Shown piece by piece: positions 25,369 to 33,401 of a stretch of 41,593 bases of DNA. A program made the translations under genes and the position numbers. The stretch's first letter is position 1. Each line of letters opens with the position of its first letter. The notes beneath the pieces were generated by a model that made no database searches, had not been told where the DNA came from, and saw only the letters and a program-made list of their open reading frames with translations. This stretch comes from Bacteroidota bacterium (GTDB taxonomy: Bacteria; Bacteroidota; Bacteroidia; Chitinophagales; Chitinophagaceae), in assembly GCA_026391195.1 (NCBI GenBank), contig JAPLEI010000056.1, forward strand, positions 1 to 41,593, in the 5' to 3' direction.

Positions 25369-26199
25369 ATGCCGTTGATTCAAAAAAATCATATTCAGTT
25401 ATTCGGGCGACCCTTCTTTTACCGGGAAACGGGTGAAGGACCCCTTCTTTTTTTATTGCACCCTTCTCCCTCTCATTCCGGAAGTATGGAACCATTGATG
25501 CAATTATTGGGAACTCATTTTCGGGTTATCGCTCCCGATACACCGGGATACGGTCAATCAGCTTCCCTAGATCCAGCTCCGGAAACAATCGAAGGCTATT
25601 TGCCTTTTATCGAGCAATTAGTTACGCATTTACAGGCAGATCGCATATTCCTGTATGGAACGGCTACCGGCGCACAATTAGCCATTGCCTATGCACTTGC
25701 GCATCCCGAAAAAATTAGTCATCTTTTTCTAGATAATGTAGCTCATTTTGAGGAAGATGTTCGCAACCAACTATTGCAGCAATATTTTATTTCACTCGAA
25801 CCAGAAATTGATGGATCTCATCTCACTCGCTTACGGCAAATGGTAGAGCAAAGTTGTTTGTTTTTCCCCTGGTTCAGCACCCATGCCGAAAACCGAATTG
25901 CAGATAGTTTGCCTCCGGATGCCATAATTCAGCAATTGGTTGAAGAATACTTGATAGCCGGCACAGACTATGCAAGGGCCTACCGCGCTGCTATGTTGCA
26001 CGAACGTGCAGAAAAAGTACAACAACTGAAAGTGCCCACACTAATTTTTCGATGGCAGGGGAGTCCGATTTTACGTTATATGGATCAGCTACTCACTTTT
26101 TCCCTACCCGATTGTGTGCGGGTGGTTCCAACCCCGGCTGCTATTGCGGAAAGAAGAAGCATTATGCAACAGGAAATCTTGTTAACCAAAACGGATTAA
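25369..26199 (+). CDS. Alpha/beta-fold hydrolase-like protein lacking the usual nucleophile
   Basis: This 276-residue protein has the alpha/beta-hydrolase layout: oxyanion strand LFLLHPSPSHSGSM (about 27-40), VIAPDTPGYGQS (53-64) and the nucleophile elbow YGTATGAQLAIAYA. In the usual GxSxG elbow the middle residue is Ser, Cys or Asp; here it is A99 (codon gct), flanked by G97, T98, T100 and G101. A normal hydrolase reaction through a covalent intermediate is therefore not expected. Related proteins with non-serine elbows may act as lyases, cofactor-free oxygenases or binding proteins. It is divergent from the reductase operon across operator 3. Confidence 0.85.
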   Translation: MPLIQKNHIQLFGRPFFYRETGEGPLLFLLHPSPSHSGSMEPLMQLLGTHFRVIAPDTPGYGQSASLDPAPETIEGYLPFIEQLVTHLQADRIFLYGTATGAQLAIAYALAHPEKISHLFLDNVAHFEEDVRNQLLQQYFISLEPEIDGSHLTRLRQMVEQSCLFFPWFSTHAENRIADSLPPDAIIQQLVEEYLIAGTDYARAYRAAMLHERAEKVQQLKVPTLIFRWQGSPILRYMDQLLTFSLPDCVRVVPTPAAIAERRSIMQQEILLTKTD

Positions 26200-26222
26200 T
26201 CGAACTGAGTAAGTAGATAGAT

Positions 26223-27653
26223 TTATAAAGTATCGCCCAGCCATTTTCCAAAACTCAGGGCAGGGGTAACAAGCATTCCCCCACAAAAAGCTTCTCCGCT
26301 GGTAGCAGCCGCACCTAGCACTTCTCCGGCAGCATATAAATTGTTGATAGGAATATCTCCCTCCGTAAGTACCTGTAATTGTTCATTCACCCGGATACCC
26401 CCAAAACTAATTAAGGCATATGCATAGGTTAGTATCGCAAAGTAAGGAGGTGTTACAATAGGATGTTGCAAATAACTGCGTTGAAACTGCGGATCCTGTT
26501 GGGTTAAGCAGGCTTCATTATATCCATTTACGGTTGCCTGTAAACTATCCAGCGGCAATCCGGTTTTGCTGGCTAGGCTCTCAATACTATCGGCCTGCCA
26601 GATTGATTTTCCCTTGGCACTTTCCTCCTCCAACTGCTCAGCAGTCCATTGGGGAATAATGCAGTCGCCATCGCGTAAGGCTTTTGCATCAAAAATTACC
26701 CAGCACCGTTTATTAGGTTGCTCTCTTATTACCCGCTCACGCTGATCAACACTCCAATCATACTCATTCATACATCGCTCGCCCCGGTCGTTTACATATA
26801 TTTCTCGTTGCTTTCTATCTTTACTATTACTCATTCGTGCCCAGGCATTCCAAAAATCAATTCGTCCCGATCCCGGTTCCGTTTCTATTCCGCCGAGGGT
26901 AAACATTTGTTTATCTCCTCCCCAAAAAATACCACCAATATCCATCACTGCCTTAATTCCATCCCCAGTAGCAGCAGGATTGGCAGCACTTAACAGTCTG
27001 GAACCCCCGGGGGTATGCTCCTTAAAAAAACTTGGATTGGCAGCATATCCACCGGTAGTAAGTATATATTGTTGGGCGGTTAAAATCTGTTGTTCCCCTT
27101 TATTTTCAACCACTACACCAGTTATCTGATGATTGGCATGCTGAAAGCCTATCAATTTGCAATGGGTAATCAATTCGATAGTGCCCTTATTTATCTGTTC
27201 TTCCCATAAAGGCAGCAGGATTTGCAAAATCGTTTTCCCCGACCTGTTCATTTTAGGGCTCACATCATCTTTTCCAAAATAGGTGCGGGCAATTGAGTAG
27301 GCTTCATGTCCATATAAAATAGCCGGTGCCCTTTCGTGAAAAGGATATCCCAATTCGTGCAACCAATTTACCGTTCCGGCTGCCAGGTCTGCCGCTTTGC
27401 GGGTAATAATAGCATCCATCGTATTCCCACAAATACGGGCAACGTCGTTAAAATGTTGTTCGGGGGTATCTGAAATTCCGGCTGCGTGCTGCAAATGGGT
27501 GCCAGCCGCACTCATATGGCCTGCCGTATAGTGGAGGGTTCCTCCAACAGAATCACTTTTTTCTATTACTACTACCCGCTTTCCGCGCTTCGCAGCCCTT
27601 ATGGCTGCGGTAATGCCGGCTGTTCCGGCCCCTATAAGTAAGATATCAGCCAC
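26223..27653 (-). CDS. FAD-dependent oxidoreductase (fumarate reductase/3-ketosteroid dehydrogenase-like flavoprotein)
   Basis: This 476-residue protein starts with the dinucleotide-binding motif ILLIGAGTAGITAAIRAA (G8, G10, G13) and VVVIEKSDSVGGTLHY. It continues with the fumarate-reductase-type domain (ILTTGGYAAN, NPAATGDGIKAVMDIGG) and the C-terminal FAD segment SFGGIRVN ... NLYAAGEVLGAA. There is no signal peptide, so it is cytoplasmic. Family members remove or add hydrogen across C-C bonds using covalent or non-covalent FAD. Its start is 31 bp from operator 4 and it is convergent with the alpha/beta-hydrolase gene. It may oxidise a saturated intermediate. Confidence 0.88.
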   Translation of the reverse strand: MADILLIGAGTAGITAAIRAAKRGKRVVVIEKSDSVGGTLHYTAGHMSAAGTHLQHAAGISDTPEQHFNDVARICGNTMDAIITRKAADLAAGTVNWLHELGYPFHERAPAILYGHEAYSIARTYFGKDDVSPKMNRSGKTILQILLPLWEEQINKGTIELITHCKLIGFQHANHQITGVVVENKGEQQILTAQQYILTTGGYAANPSFFKEHTPGGSRLLSAANPAATGDGIKAVMDIGGIFWGGDKQMFTLGGIETEPGSGRIDFWNAWARMSNSKDRKQREIYVNDRGERCMNEYDWSVDQRERVIREQPNKRCWVIFDAKALRDGDCIIPQWTAEQLEEESAKGKSIWQADSIESLASKTGLPLDSLQATVNGYNEACLTQQDPQFQRSYLQHPIVTPPYFAILTYAYALISFGGIRVNEQLQVLTEGDIPINNLYAAGEVLGAAATSGEAFCGGMLVTPALSFGKWLGDTL

Positions 27654-27684
27654 AAGTAGTAAATTAGTAGTAGTAAATAACCGT

Positions 27685-27705
27685 TTAGTTAATGAAGTTA
27701 ACTAA
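27685..27705. promoter_or_regulatory. 21-bp inverted-repeat operator, site 4 (divergent: flavoprotein and carbon-nitrogen hydrolase operon)
   Basis: Arms TTAGTTAA and TTAACTAA are perfect inverted complements around the spacer TGAAG; the 21-bp core is identical to site 5. It lies between divergent starts at 27653 and 27720, 31 and 14 bp away, so one site can control both directions. The ATG in the spacer (27692) is out of frame with the 27720 gene. Confidence 0.9.
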
Positions 27706-27719
27706 TTTTAATCGACCAC

Positions 27720-28754
27720 ATGCAACCAAATACCCTCCCATATAAAGCCCTGGCATTGCAGGTAAGTACCGAATCGGTAAACCAGTTTAAAAATCCTGCA
27801 GACGCCAAAAATAAAATGATGCAGTCGGTTCAGCGGATACATTCCCAAGTAAAAGCATCCAAAGCGTTTATTGGCCAGGACCTGCAATTGGTTGTGCTGC
27901 CAGAATATTTTTTGTCAGGGTTCCCCATGGGAGAAACTACGGAAGAATGGCAGGAAAAAGGATGCATACATCCAGCGGATGAAATCTATGGCGCCCTGAA
28001 ACATTTGGCAGAAGATTGTGGCATCTATTTAAGTGGAAATGTGTATGAATTGGATGACCATTTTAAGCACTTGTATTTTCAAACTTCCTTTATCATTAAT
28101 CCATCAGGAGCCATAGAACTTCGTTACAGAAGGTTGAATTCTATGTATGCAGCAACGCCGCATGATGTATTGGATGAATATATTTCCGTGTATGGTGCTG
28201 ATAGTTTATTCCCGGTGGCAAAAACTCCCTTAGGAAATTTGGCTTGTTTGGCTTCGGAAGAAATTTTATACCCCGAAATAGCTCGTTGCCTAGCTTTGCG
28301 GGGAGCGGAAATTTTTTTACACCACACTTCCGAAGTGGGTTCATTAATAGCAACCCCAAAAAACATTGCCAAAATGGCCCGCGCGATCGAAAATATGGCC
28401 TATGTAATTAGTGCCAATAGTGCCGGCATTACCGGCTATTCTATTCCGGCCGCTTCTACCGATGGTCACTCGCAAATTGTACAATACGAAGGCATTAAAT
28501 TATGCGAAGCCGGCTTTGGTGAAAGCATGGTAGCCAATGCTACTATCCATTTGGCAGCCCTGCGTGAACACAGAAAACGCCCAGGGATGAGTAATTATTT
28601 GTCTCGTCAGCGTTTCGAACTTTTTGCACCTACCTATGCCCAATCGGTATATCCTGCCAATACATTAAACAGCAAAACTCCCAGCCGGAGTCATTATATC
28701 CAACAACAACAATCCGTAATTGCTGCCCTACAGCAAAAAGGGATTATTGAATAA
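27720..28754 (+). CDS. Carbon-nitrogen hydrolase (nitrilase-superfamily) protein with altered catalytic triad
   Basis: This 344-residue protein has the nitrilase-superfamily fold. The Glu of the E-K-C triad is present (E62 in VVLPEYFLSG). The Lys position reads RYRRLN, so K is R138. At the Cys position the segment is GNLACLASEEILYPEIAR, which by spacing to the PE motif puts S179 where Cys is expected; C176 is three residues earlier. The enzyme may therefore use Ser, use C176, or not be a hydrolase. If active it could hydrolyse an amide such as a maleamate. It is the first gene of a rightward unit with an aldehyde dehydrogenase and a CpcT-like protein. Confidence 0.85.
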   Translation: MQPNTLPYKALALQVSTESVNQFKNPADAKNKMMQSVQRIHSQVKASKAFIGQDLQLVVLPEYFLSGFPMGETTEEWQEKGCIHPADEIYGALKHLAEDCGIYLSGNVYELDDHFKHLYFQTSFIINPSGAIELRYRRLNSMYAATPHDVLDEYISVYGADSLFPVAKTPLGNLACLASEEILYPEIARCLALRGAEIFLHHTSEVGSLIATPKNIAKMARAIENMAYVISANSAGITGYSIPAASTDGHSQIVQYEGIKLCEAGFGESMVANATIHLAALREHRKRPGMSNYLSRQRFELFAPTYAQSVYPANTLNSKTPSRSHYIQQQQSVIAALQQKGIIE

Positions 28755-28764
28755 TATTATTCAG

Positions 28765-30186
28765 GTGAACACAAGAAATCCCAGAACCGGCATTTTCGAT
28801 TATCAGCGACCTGAAATATCAGGCGAAGAAATTGCAGCCAGCTGTCAGCTACTTTTACAAGGTCAAAAAAAATGGCATGCGAATGGATTTGCCTATCGAT
28901 CAGAGATTTTACAAAAATGGAAGGTAGTAATCCTGGTTCATCAAAAGGATTTACTAGATGCGTTAATAACAGATACGGGTAGGGTATGGGAAACAAAACT
29001 AGAAATTGAGTTACTCATTAACAGCATAGATCGCTGGTGTAAACTTGCAGGTGAATTTTTTGTTCCGATTCCTGAGAAAACTACACAAATCCCTTTTATC
29101 CGCTTACAGCAAGATTGGGTTCCATATGAATTGATTGGGGTGATATCTCCCTGGAATTTCCCCTTATTGTTGTCGCTGATTGATACCCTTCCCGCTTTAC
29201 TGGCAGGTGCCGCTGTTATTGTAAAACCCAGTGAAGTTACTCCGCGGTTTATTGATGTAATGAACCGAACCATTGCAGAAGTGCCGGAACTAAAGGAAGT
29301 ACTGGCCTATGTACCGGGGGATGGGAACACAGGAGCCGCCTTACTTGAACATTGCCGGCTTATCTGTTTTACCGGCAGTACCGCTACGGGCAGAAAAGTG
29401 TATGAAGCAGCTGCTCGTAATATGATACCGGTATTTTTAGAACTGGGCGGAAAAGATCCTGCCATTGTTTTACCCTCTGCCAATCTGGAACAGGCAGCAG
29501 CTTCTATTTTTTGGGGCAGTACGGCAAATGCTGGACAAAGCTGCCTTAGTATCGAACGCGTTTATGCTCACTCGTCTATTGTACCTTCTCTGGTAGAAAA
29601 GTTGAAAGCCAGAGCAGACCAGCTGTTGCTGAATGCGGCAGATATCCATCAGGGTGAAATGGGACCTATTATTTTTGAAAAGCAGGTACACATAATCAAT
29701 GATCATTTGCAAGATGCCCTCTCTAAAGGAGCCCAGCTAATAACAGGCAGTACCGAATGTGAAAATATTGGAGGCGGTTTTTATTGCAGACCTTCGGTTC
29801 TTACGGGTGTTACCCATGATATGAAAATTATGCAAGAAGAAACTTTTGGTCCCATTATACCCGTTATGGGTTTTGAAACTACTTCCGAAGCAATTGCACT
29901 TGCCAATGACAGCATGTACGGACTTAGCGGGGCCGTATTTGCCGGAACAACCGAAGAGGCGATGGAAGTGGGCATGCATATTACAGGCGGCGCCATCAGT
30001 ATCAATGATGCTGCCCTTACTGCTATCATGCATGAAGGAGAAAAATCATCTTTTAAATTAAGTGGTATCGGCGGAACCCGCATGGGTGCATCAGCCCTAA
30101 GAAGATTTTTACGCCAAAAAGTTTTCATCATAAAAAATGGAACGGCGGTTTCTCCCTGGACGGTTCAACTTCACAGAAACACATAA
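28765..30186 (+). CDS. Aldehyde dehydrogenase family protein
   Basis: I prefer the GTG at 28765, which gives a 473-residue protein beginning MNTRNPRTGIFDY, the usual ALDH N-terminus; an in-frame ATG at 28720 would overlap the upstream gene by 35 bp. Catalytic elements are complete: N131 in PWNFPL, K154 in VIVKPSE, E226 in LELGGKDP and C260 in NAGQSC. It oxidises an aldehyde to an acid (or acyl derivative) with NAD(P). It sits 10 bp after the carbon-nitrogen hydrolase and 10 bp before the CpcT-like gene, in one operon under operator 4. Confidence 0.9.
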   Translation: MNTRNPRTGIFDYQRPEISGEEIAASCQLLLQGQKKWHANGFAYRSEILQKWKVVILVHQKDLLDALITDTGRVWETKLEIELLINSIDRWCKLAGEFFVPIPEKTTQIPFIRLQQDWVPYELIGVISPWNFPLLLSLIDTLPALLAGAAVIVKPSEVTPRFIDVMNRTIAEVPELKEVLAYVPGDGNTGAALLEHCRLICFTGSTATGRKVYEAAARNMIPVFLELGGKDPAIVLPSANLEQAAASIFWGSTANAGQSCLSIERVYAHSSIVPSLVEKLKARADQLLLNAADIHQGEMGPIIFEKQVHIINDHLQDALSKGAQLITGSTECENIGGGFYCRPSVLTGVTHDMKIMQEETFGPIIPVMGFETTSEAIALANDSMYGLSGAVFAGTTEEAMEVGMHITGGAISINDAALTAIMHEGEKSSFKLSGIGGTRMGASALRRFLRQKVFIIKNGTAVSPWTVQLHRNT

Positions 30187-30196
30187 AAAAATTAGC

Positions 30197-30832
30197 ATGA
30201 AATTTATCCAAGTGATTTCCCTGCTGCTACTCACGGGCTTTGCAGCATCTGCCCAAAACAACTCCGGTAAGCTGCTGAATCGATTTAAACAGTATATAAC
30301 CGGGGATTTCGATAATGCCAACCAGGTAGTAGAGGAGCTGAAAACAGGTAAAGCGATTCATCCACTGGCAATACATGTAAACCGGGTGGCCGATAGTAAA
30401 GTAAACAATAAGCCGGCTAATTTTCAAGGATTTTTTTTGTTAGAAGAGAGCTATTATTTAACTGAAGGAAAACCCACCGAAGTAAAGCCCTATTTGTTTT
30501 TATTTAGCTTGGTAAATAACGATGTGATGCATTTGACTACCTATCAACTGACCGGCTATAAAAAAGAAGCATTAAGAAATGATAATCCTACCCTACAATT
30601 CAACTACGACTCCCTGGCACCTTCGCCCACTTTTAAGGGTGCTGACTATCGTTGGAATGCCAAAGAAAAAACTTTCTCTACGGTTTCGGTAAATGAACTG
30701 GGTAATCAGATGCGCTTTACCCTTTCTGAAACCTTTACCAACAAAACACTCTGGGTATTGGAGTTGTTGGAAAAGGATGGGAAGTCCTTAACAGCTTATT
30801 CAACTCCTATTCGTTACGAAAGAAAACAGTAG
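30197..30832 (+). CDS. CpcT/CpeT-like chromophore-lyase-fold protein, secreted
   Basis: The start at 30197 (MKFIQVISLLLLTGFAASAQ) gives 211 residues with a clean signal peptide; an upstream in-frame ATG at 30137 would place 20 residues inside the ALDH frame. After the signal comes LLNRFKQYITGDFDNANQVVEE, like the LxxxLxGxFdNxxQ opening of CpcT/CpeT proteins, then HPLAIHVNRV, FFLLEESYYLTEG and PYLFLFSLVNNDVMHLTTY. CpcT/CpeT lyases attach phycobilins to phycobiliproteins in cyanobacteria. This organism shows no sign of phycobilisomes, so the protein more likely binds a chromophore-like ligand in the periplasm. It ends directly against the MarR stop codon. Confidence 0.6.
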   Translation: MKFIQVISLLLLTGFAASAQNNSGKLLNRFKQYITGDFDNANQVVEELKTGKAIHPLAIHVNRVADSKVNNKPANFQGFFLLEESYYLTEGKPTEVKPYLFLFSLVNNDVMHLTTYQLTGYKKEALRNDNPTLQFNYDSLAPSPTFKGADYRWNAKEKTFSTVSVNELGNQMRFTLSETFTNKTLWVLELLEKDGKSLTAYSTPIRYERKQ

Positions 30833-31300
30833 CTAGGGAATCATCAATTGTAAGCAATCGTCTACAAATCGAATAAACTGTTTTTTTTCTGCGGGGGTAA
30901 ATTGTGATAGCATTTTCTTATTATAGGCTATCCGTAATTTTTCTAGCCTCTTTACTAATGCAATGCCCTGTGGAGTAAGAGACAATCTTTTTCGCCGCTT
31001 GTCGTCTTTATCGCTCAGCTGTGTAACCAGCTTCTTACGAATGAGCACGTTAAGCATATTGGTAATATTCGCCCGGCTCACATTCATTGCTTCGGCCAGC
31101 TCCTTTGCCATTAGTGGTTTGGATGGGGGATTCAGCTTAAAATAAAGGATGTTAGGATCCTTAGCAAGCAGCAATAAAATAAACCATTGTTGGGTGGTTA
31201 TCCCAAACTGTTGTGTTATCAAATCGCCCCGCTTTTTCCAGGTTTCTGAAAGCTTGATGGAGTGGAAAATTACGGATGCGTTGATATTTTTTTGTAGCAT
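30833..31300 (-). CDS. MarR family transcriptional regulator
   Basis: This 155-residue protein is a MarR-type winged-helix regulator. The DNA-binding region spans about residues 60-107: MAKELAEAMNVSRANITNML with the recognition helix at about 74-87, and the basic wing DKDDKRRKRL (97-106). The C-terminal helix carries the dimer interface. MarR proteins usually repress nearby catabolic genes and release DNA when they bind an aromatic or phenolic ligand. It is the last gene of operon F, 17 bp after the MFS gene, so it would be autoregulated through site 5. It is the only regulator in the window and the best candidate to bind all five inverted repeats. Confidence 0.92.
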   Translation of the reverse strand: MLQKNINASVIFHSIKLSETWKKRGDLITQQFGITTQQWFILLLLAKDPNILYFKLNPPSKPLMAKELAEAMNVSRANITNMLNVLIRKKLVTQLSDKDDKRRKRLSLTPQGIALVKRLEKLRIAYNKKMLSQFTPAEKKQFIRFVDDCLQLMIP

Positions 31301-31317
31301 GCAATCAATGAATTAAA

Positions 31318-32550
31318 TCAAATGAATAAACCTTTCTTAGCCCGCTGATTGATGAGATAAGTGGCCAGCAATGAAAATATGGTAAGTACAATCATTATCA
31401 TAAATGCTTTTTCGTAATTACCATTTGCTTTTCTCATTCCACCCAATACGGCTACTCCTATAGAAGCACAAAGTGTGTCTATAAAAGAAAGCAAACCCAA
31501 AATAGTGCCATACGCAGCTCCTCCAAACAAATCGATGATATACAGCTGAATCATAGTAAAAGTGCCGCTATAGCCGAGTCCGAATACAATTGCACAGGGC
31601 ACAATCCAGCGGGTATCTTGTAAGCTCCAATACAATAATAAGCAGCCTAACAACATATTTCCCACACTGATTAACATGATTTTTTTTACGCTGAACTTAT
31701 CGCCTAAATAGCCGAATAATAATTTACCTAACAAACCGAATAAGAAAAACAGACCTTGTAATTGTCCGCTTTGTGCAACATCTAGGTGTAGGTCGGCCTG
31801 ATAGTTTCGCTGATTTTGAATAAATCCGCCAATACAAAACCATAGGGCAGCAGTTACCAGGGCTACCAGATAAAACTCGGCACTGGTAAGGGCTTTTTTT
31901 AGTAATGCTTTACTAGCATCTTTATCTACTACCGGCTGACGGCCCACTGTACCGGGAATACCATCGGCATAGCTATTTATATGAGCCGGATGACTATAAA
32001 TTAATAATGCCGGGATTATAATAAGGCAACTGCATAAAATAAACTGATTTTGTGCTGCTGCATGCCATCCCATCGTCTTAATCCATTTTCCTACTATCGG
32101 AGCAAAAATTGCGGGGCCTACACTGCTTGCCATCAGCAGGATACCGGTAGCAATGCCCTTGTATTTTACAAACCAGTTATTGATTACATACATACTTGTG
32201 AGCAAGCCCACCAAACAAAGAAAGAGTGGATAGATGATCACAAATAATTGTATCATTCCAAAACTGGTGGCACGTGCCAGAAAAAATAATCCTATCGAAA
32301 CGCCAATCGCCCCGGTAATGATTAGTTTTTTGGGGGAGAACTTCTCCAACAGATTTCCTACAAATGGCAAGGGCAGGGCAAGCACCAGGTAGAGGGTAGC
32401 CGCCAATCCCGTTGCTTTTCCAATATCAACTCCAAACTCTTTTGCAAATTCGGGCAGATAGAGATTAAATGTATTTAATACAATACCATTACTGGCCATA
32501 TACATTAAAAACAAGCAGCATAGCACAATCCAACAATAATATTTTTTCAT
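31318..32550 (-). CDS. MFS transporter, monocarboxylate/oxalate-formate-antiporter-like
   Basis: This 410-residue protein has about twelve membrane helices. The helix 2-3 loop is GNLLEKFSPKKLIITG, and the helix 4-5 region (NNWFVKYKGIATGILLMASSVG) is of the OFA/monocarboxylate type seen also at 16818. It should carry an organic acid. It is the next-to-last gene of operon F, 56 bp after the SDR and 17 bp before the MarR gene; its position beside the regulator is common for uptake or efflux of the inducing compound. Confidence 0.82.
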   Translation of the reverse strand: MKKYYCWIVLCCLFLMYMASNGIVLNTFNLYLPEFAKEFGVDIGKATGLAATLYLVLALPLPFVGNLLEKFSPKKLIITGAIGVSIGLFFLARATSFGMIQLFVIIYPLFLCLVGLLTSMYVINNWFVKYKGIATGILLMASSVGPAIFAPIVGKWIKTMGWHAAAQNQFILCSCLIIIPALLIYSHPAHINSYADGIPGTVGRQPVVDKDASKALLKKALTSAEFYLVALVTAALWFCIGGFIQNQRNYQADLHLDVAQSGQLQGLFFLFGLLGKLLFGYLGDKFSVKKIMLISVGNMLLGCLLLYWSLQDTRWIVPCAIVFGLGYSGTFTMIQLYIIDLFGGAAYGTILGLLSFIDTLCASIGVAVLGGMRKANGNYEKAFMIMIVLTIFSLLATYLINQRAKKGLFI

Positions 32551-32606
32551 GGCAATTTATAATGAGTGTTATGAAAATATAATCAAGTTTTTATTTTTTT
32601 AATTAA

Positions 32607-33383
32607 TTATCCCATGATTCCCTTAACCGCACCTCCATCTACTGAAATGGTTTGTCCGGTGATAAAACGGCTATGCGGACTCAATAACCAAATTGCTAAA
32701 CTGGCAAAGTCTGCGGCCTCTCCCAAAAATCCAACCGGAATCTGCCGGATGGCAGTGGCTTTTACTTCTTCAAAGGGAGTGCCTGTTTGTTCGCTTTTCT
32801 TTCGGTATATCCGATCGATGGCAGGTGTATTATGAGAACCCGGGCCGAGAATATTAAGGTTTACCCCGGTTCCGGCAATTTCCTGCGATAAGGTTTTTAC
32901 CATTCCCACCACGGCTGCCCGAAGTGAATTACTGAGTACCAAATTTTCGAGTGGCTGCTTTACGGTTGCACTTTCAATAAAGAGCAGTCTCCCATATTTA
33001 TTTTTTACCAATGAAGGCACAAATCGTTGGGTTAACAATACTTTCCATCGCAACAAAGAGCGGTATGCCTGATCCCAATCTTCGGCAGTAGTTTCCATTA
33101 CAGTTTTGGCGGGTGGACCACCAGCGTTGATAACGATTCCGTGTAGGGGTCTGTTGTTTAGTAAGTCTTCGATTTGTTGATGAACTGTTTCGTCAGTAAT
33201 GTCTCCACAAATCCACTCTACCTGTTCCGGAGCAGAAACGCGTAGGGCTCTCAGTTTTTCTTCTCCCCTGGCAACCGCTATCACATGTGCGCTCTCAGCA
33301 ATTAATTGTTCGGTAATGGCTTTACCAAATCCGGAAGTTGCCCCTCCTACTATAAACCGTTGCCCTTCGATTGCTAAATTCAT
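32607..33383 (-). CDS. Atypical short-chain dehydrogenase/reductase-fold protein (Tyr and Lys of the active site replaced)
   Basis: This 258-residue protein has the SDR Rossmann fold: FIVGGATSGFGKAI (10-23), HGIVINAGGPP (81-91) and a C-terminal FITGQTISVDGGAVKG. The catalytic Ser is present (S138 in FIESAT), but 13 residues on, where Tyr is expected, there is S151, and the Lys position is R155 (LSNSLRAA). This LVLSN-LRA variant recurs in a known atypical SDR branch, so it is probably conserved rather than a mutation. Whether it still reduces ketones or has another activity is open. It is in operon F, 18 bp after the hydantoinase-like gene. Confidence 0.85.
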   Translation of the reverse strand: MNLAIEGQRFIVGGATSGFGKAITEQLIAESAHVIAVARGEEKLRALRVSAPEQVEWICGDITDETVHQQIEDLLNNRPLHGIVINAGGPPAKTVMETTAEDWDQAYRSLLRWKVLLTQRFVPSLVKNKYGRLLFIESATVKQPLENLVLSNSLRAAVVGMVKTLSQEIAGTGVNLNILGPGSHNTPAIDRIYRKKSEQTGTPFEEVKATAIRQIPVGFLGEAADFASLAIWLLSPHSRFITGQTISVDGGAVKGIMG

Positions 33384-33401
33384 GTTGTGTTTTTAATTGT
33401 A

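Noticed and set aside
30137..30196. Longer N-terminus of the CpcT-like protein
   Set aside because: It lies in the end of the aldehyde dehydrogenase gene and hides the signal peptide starting at 30197.
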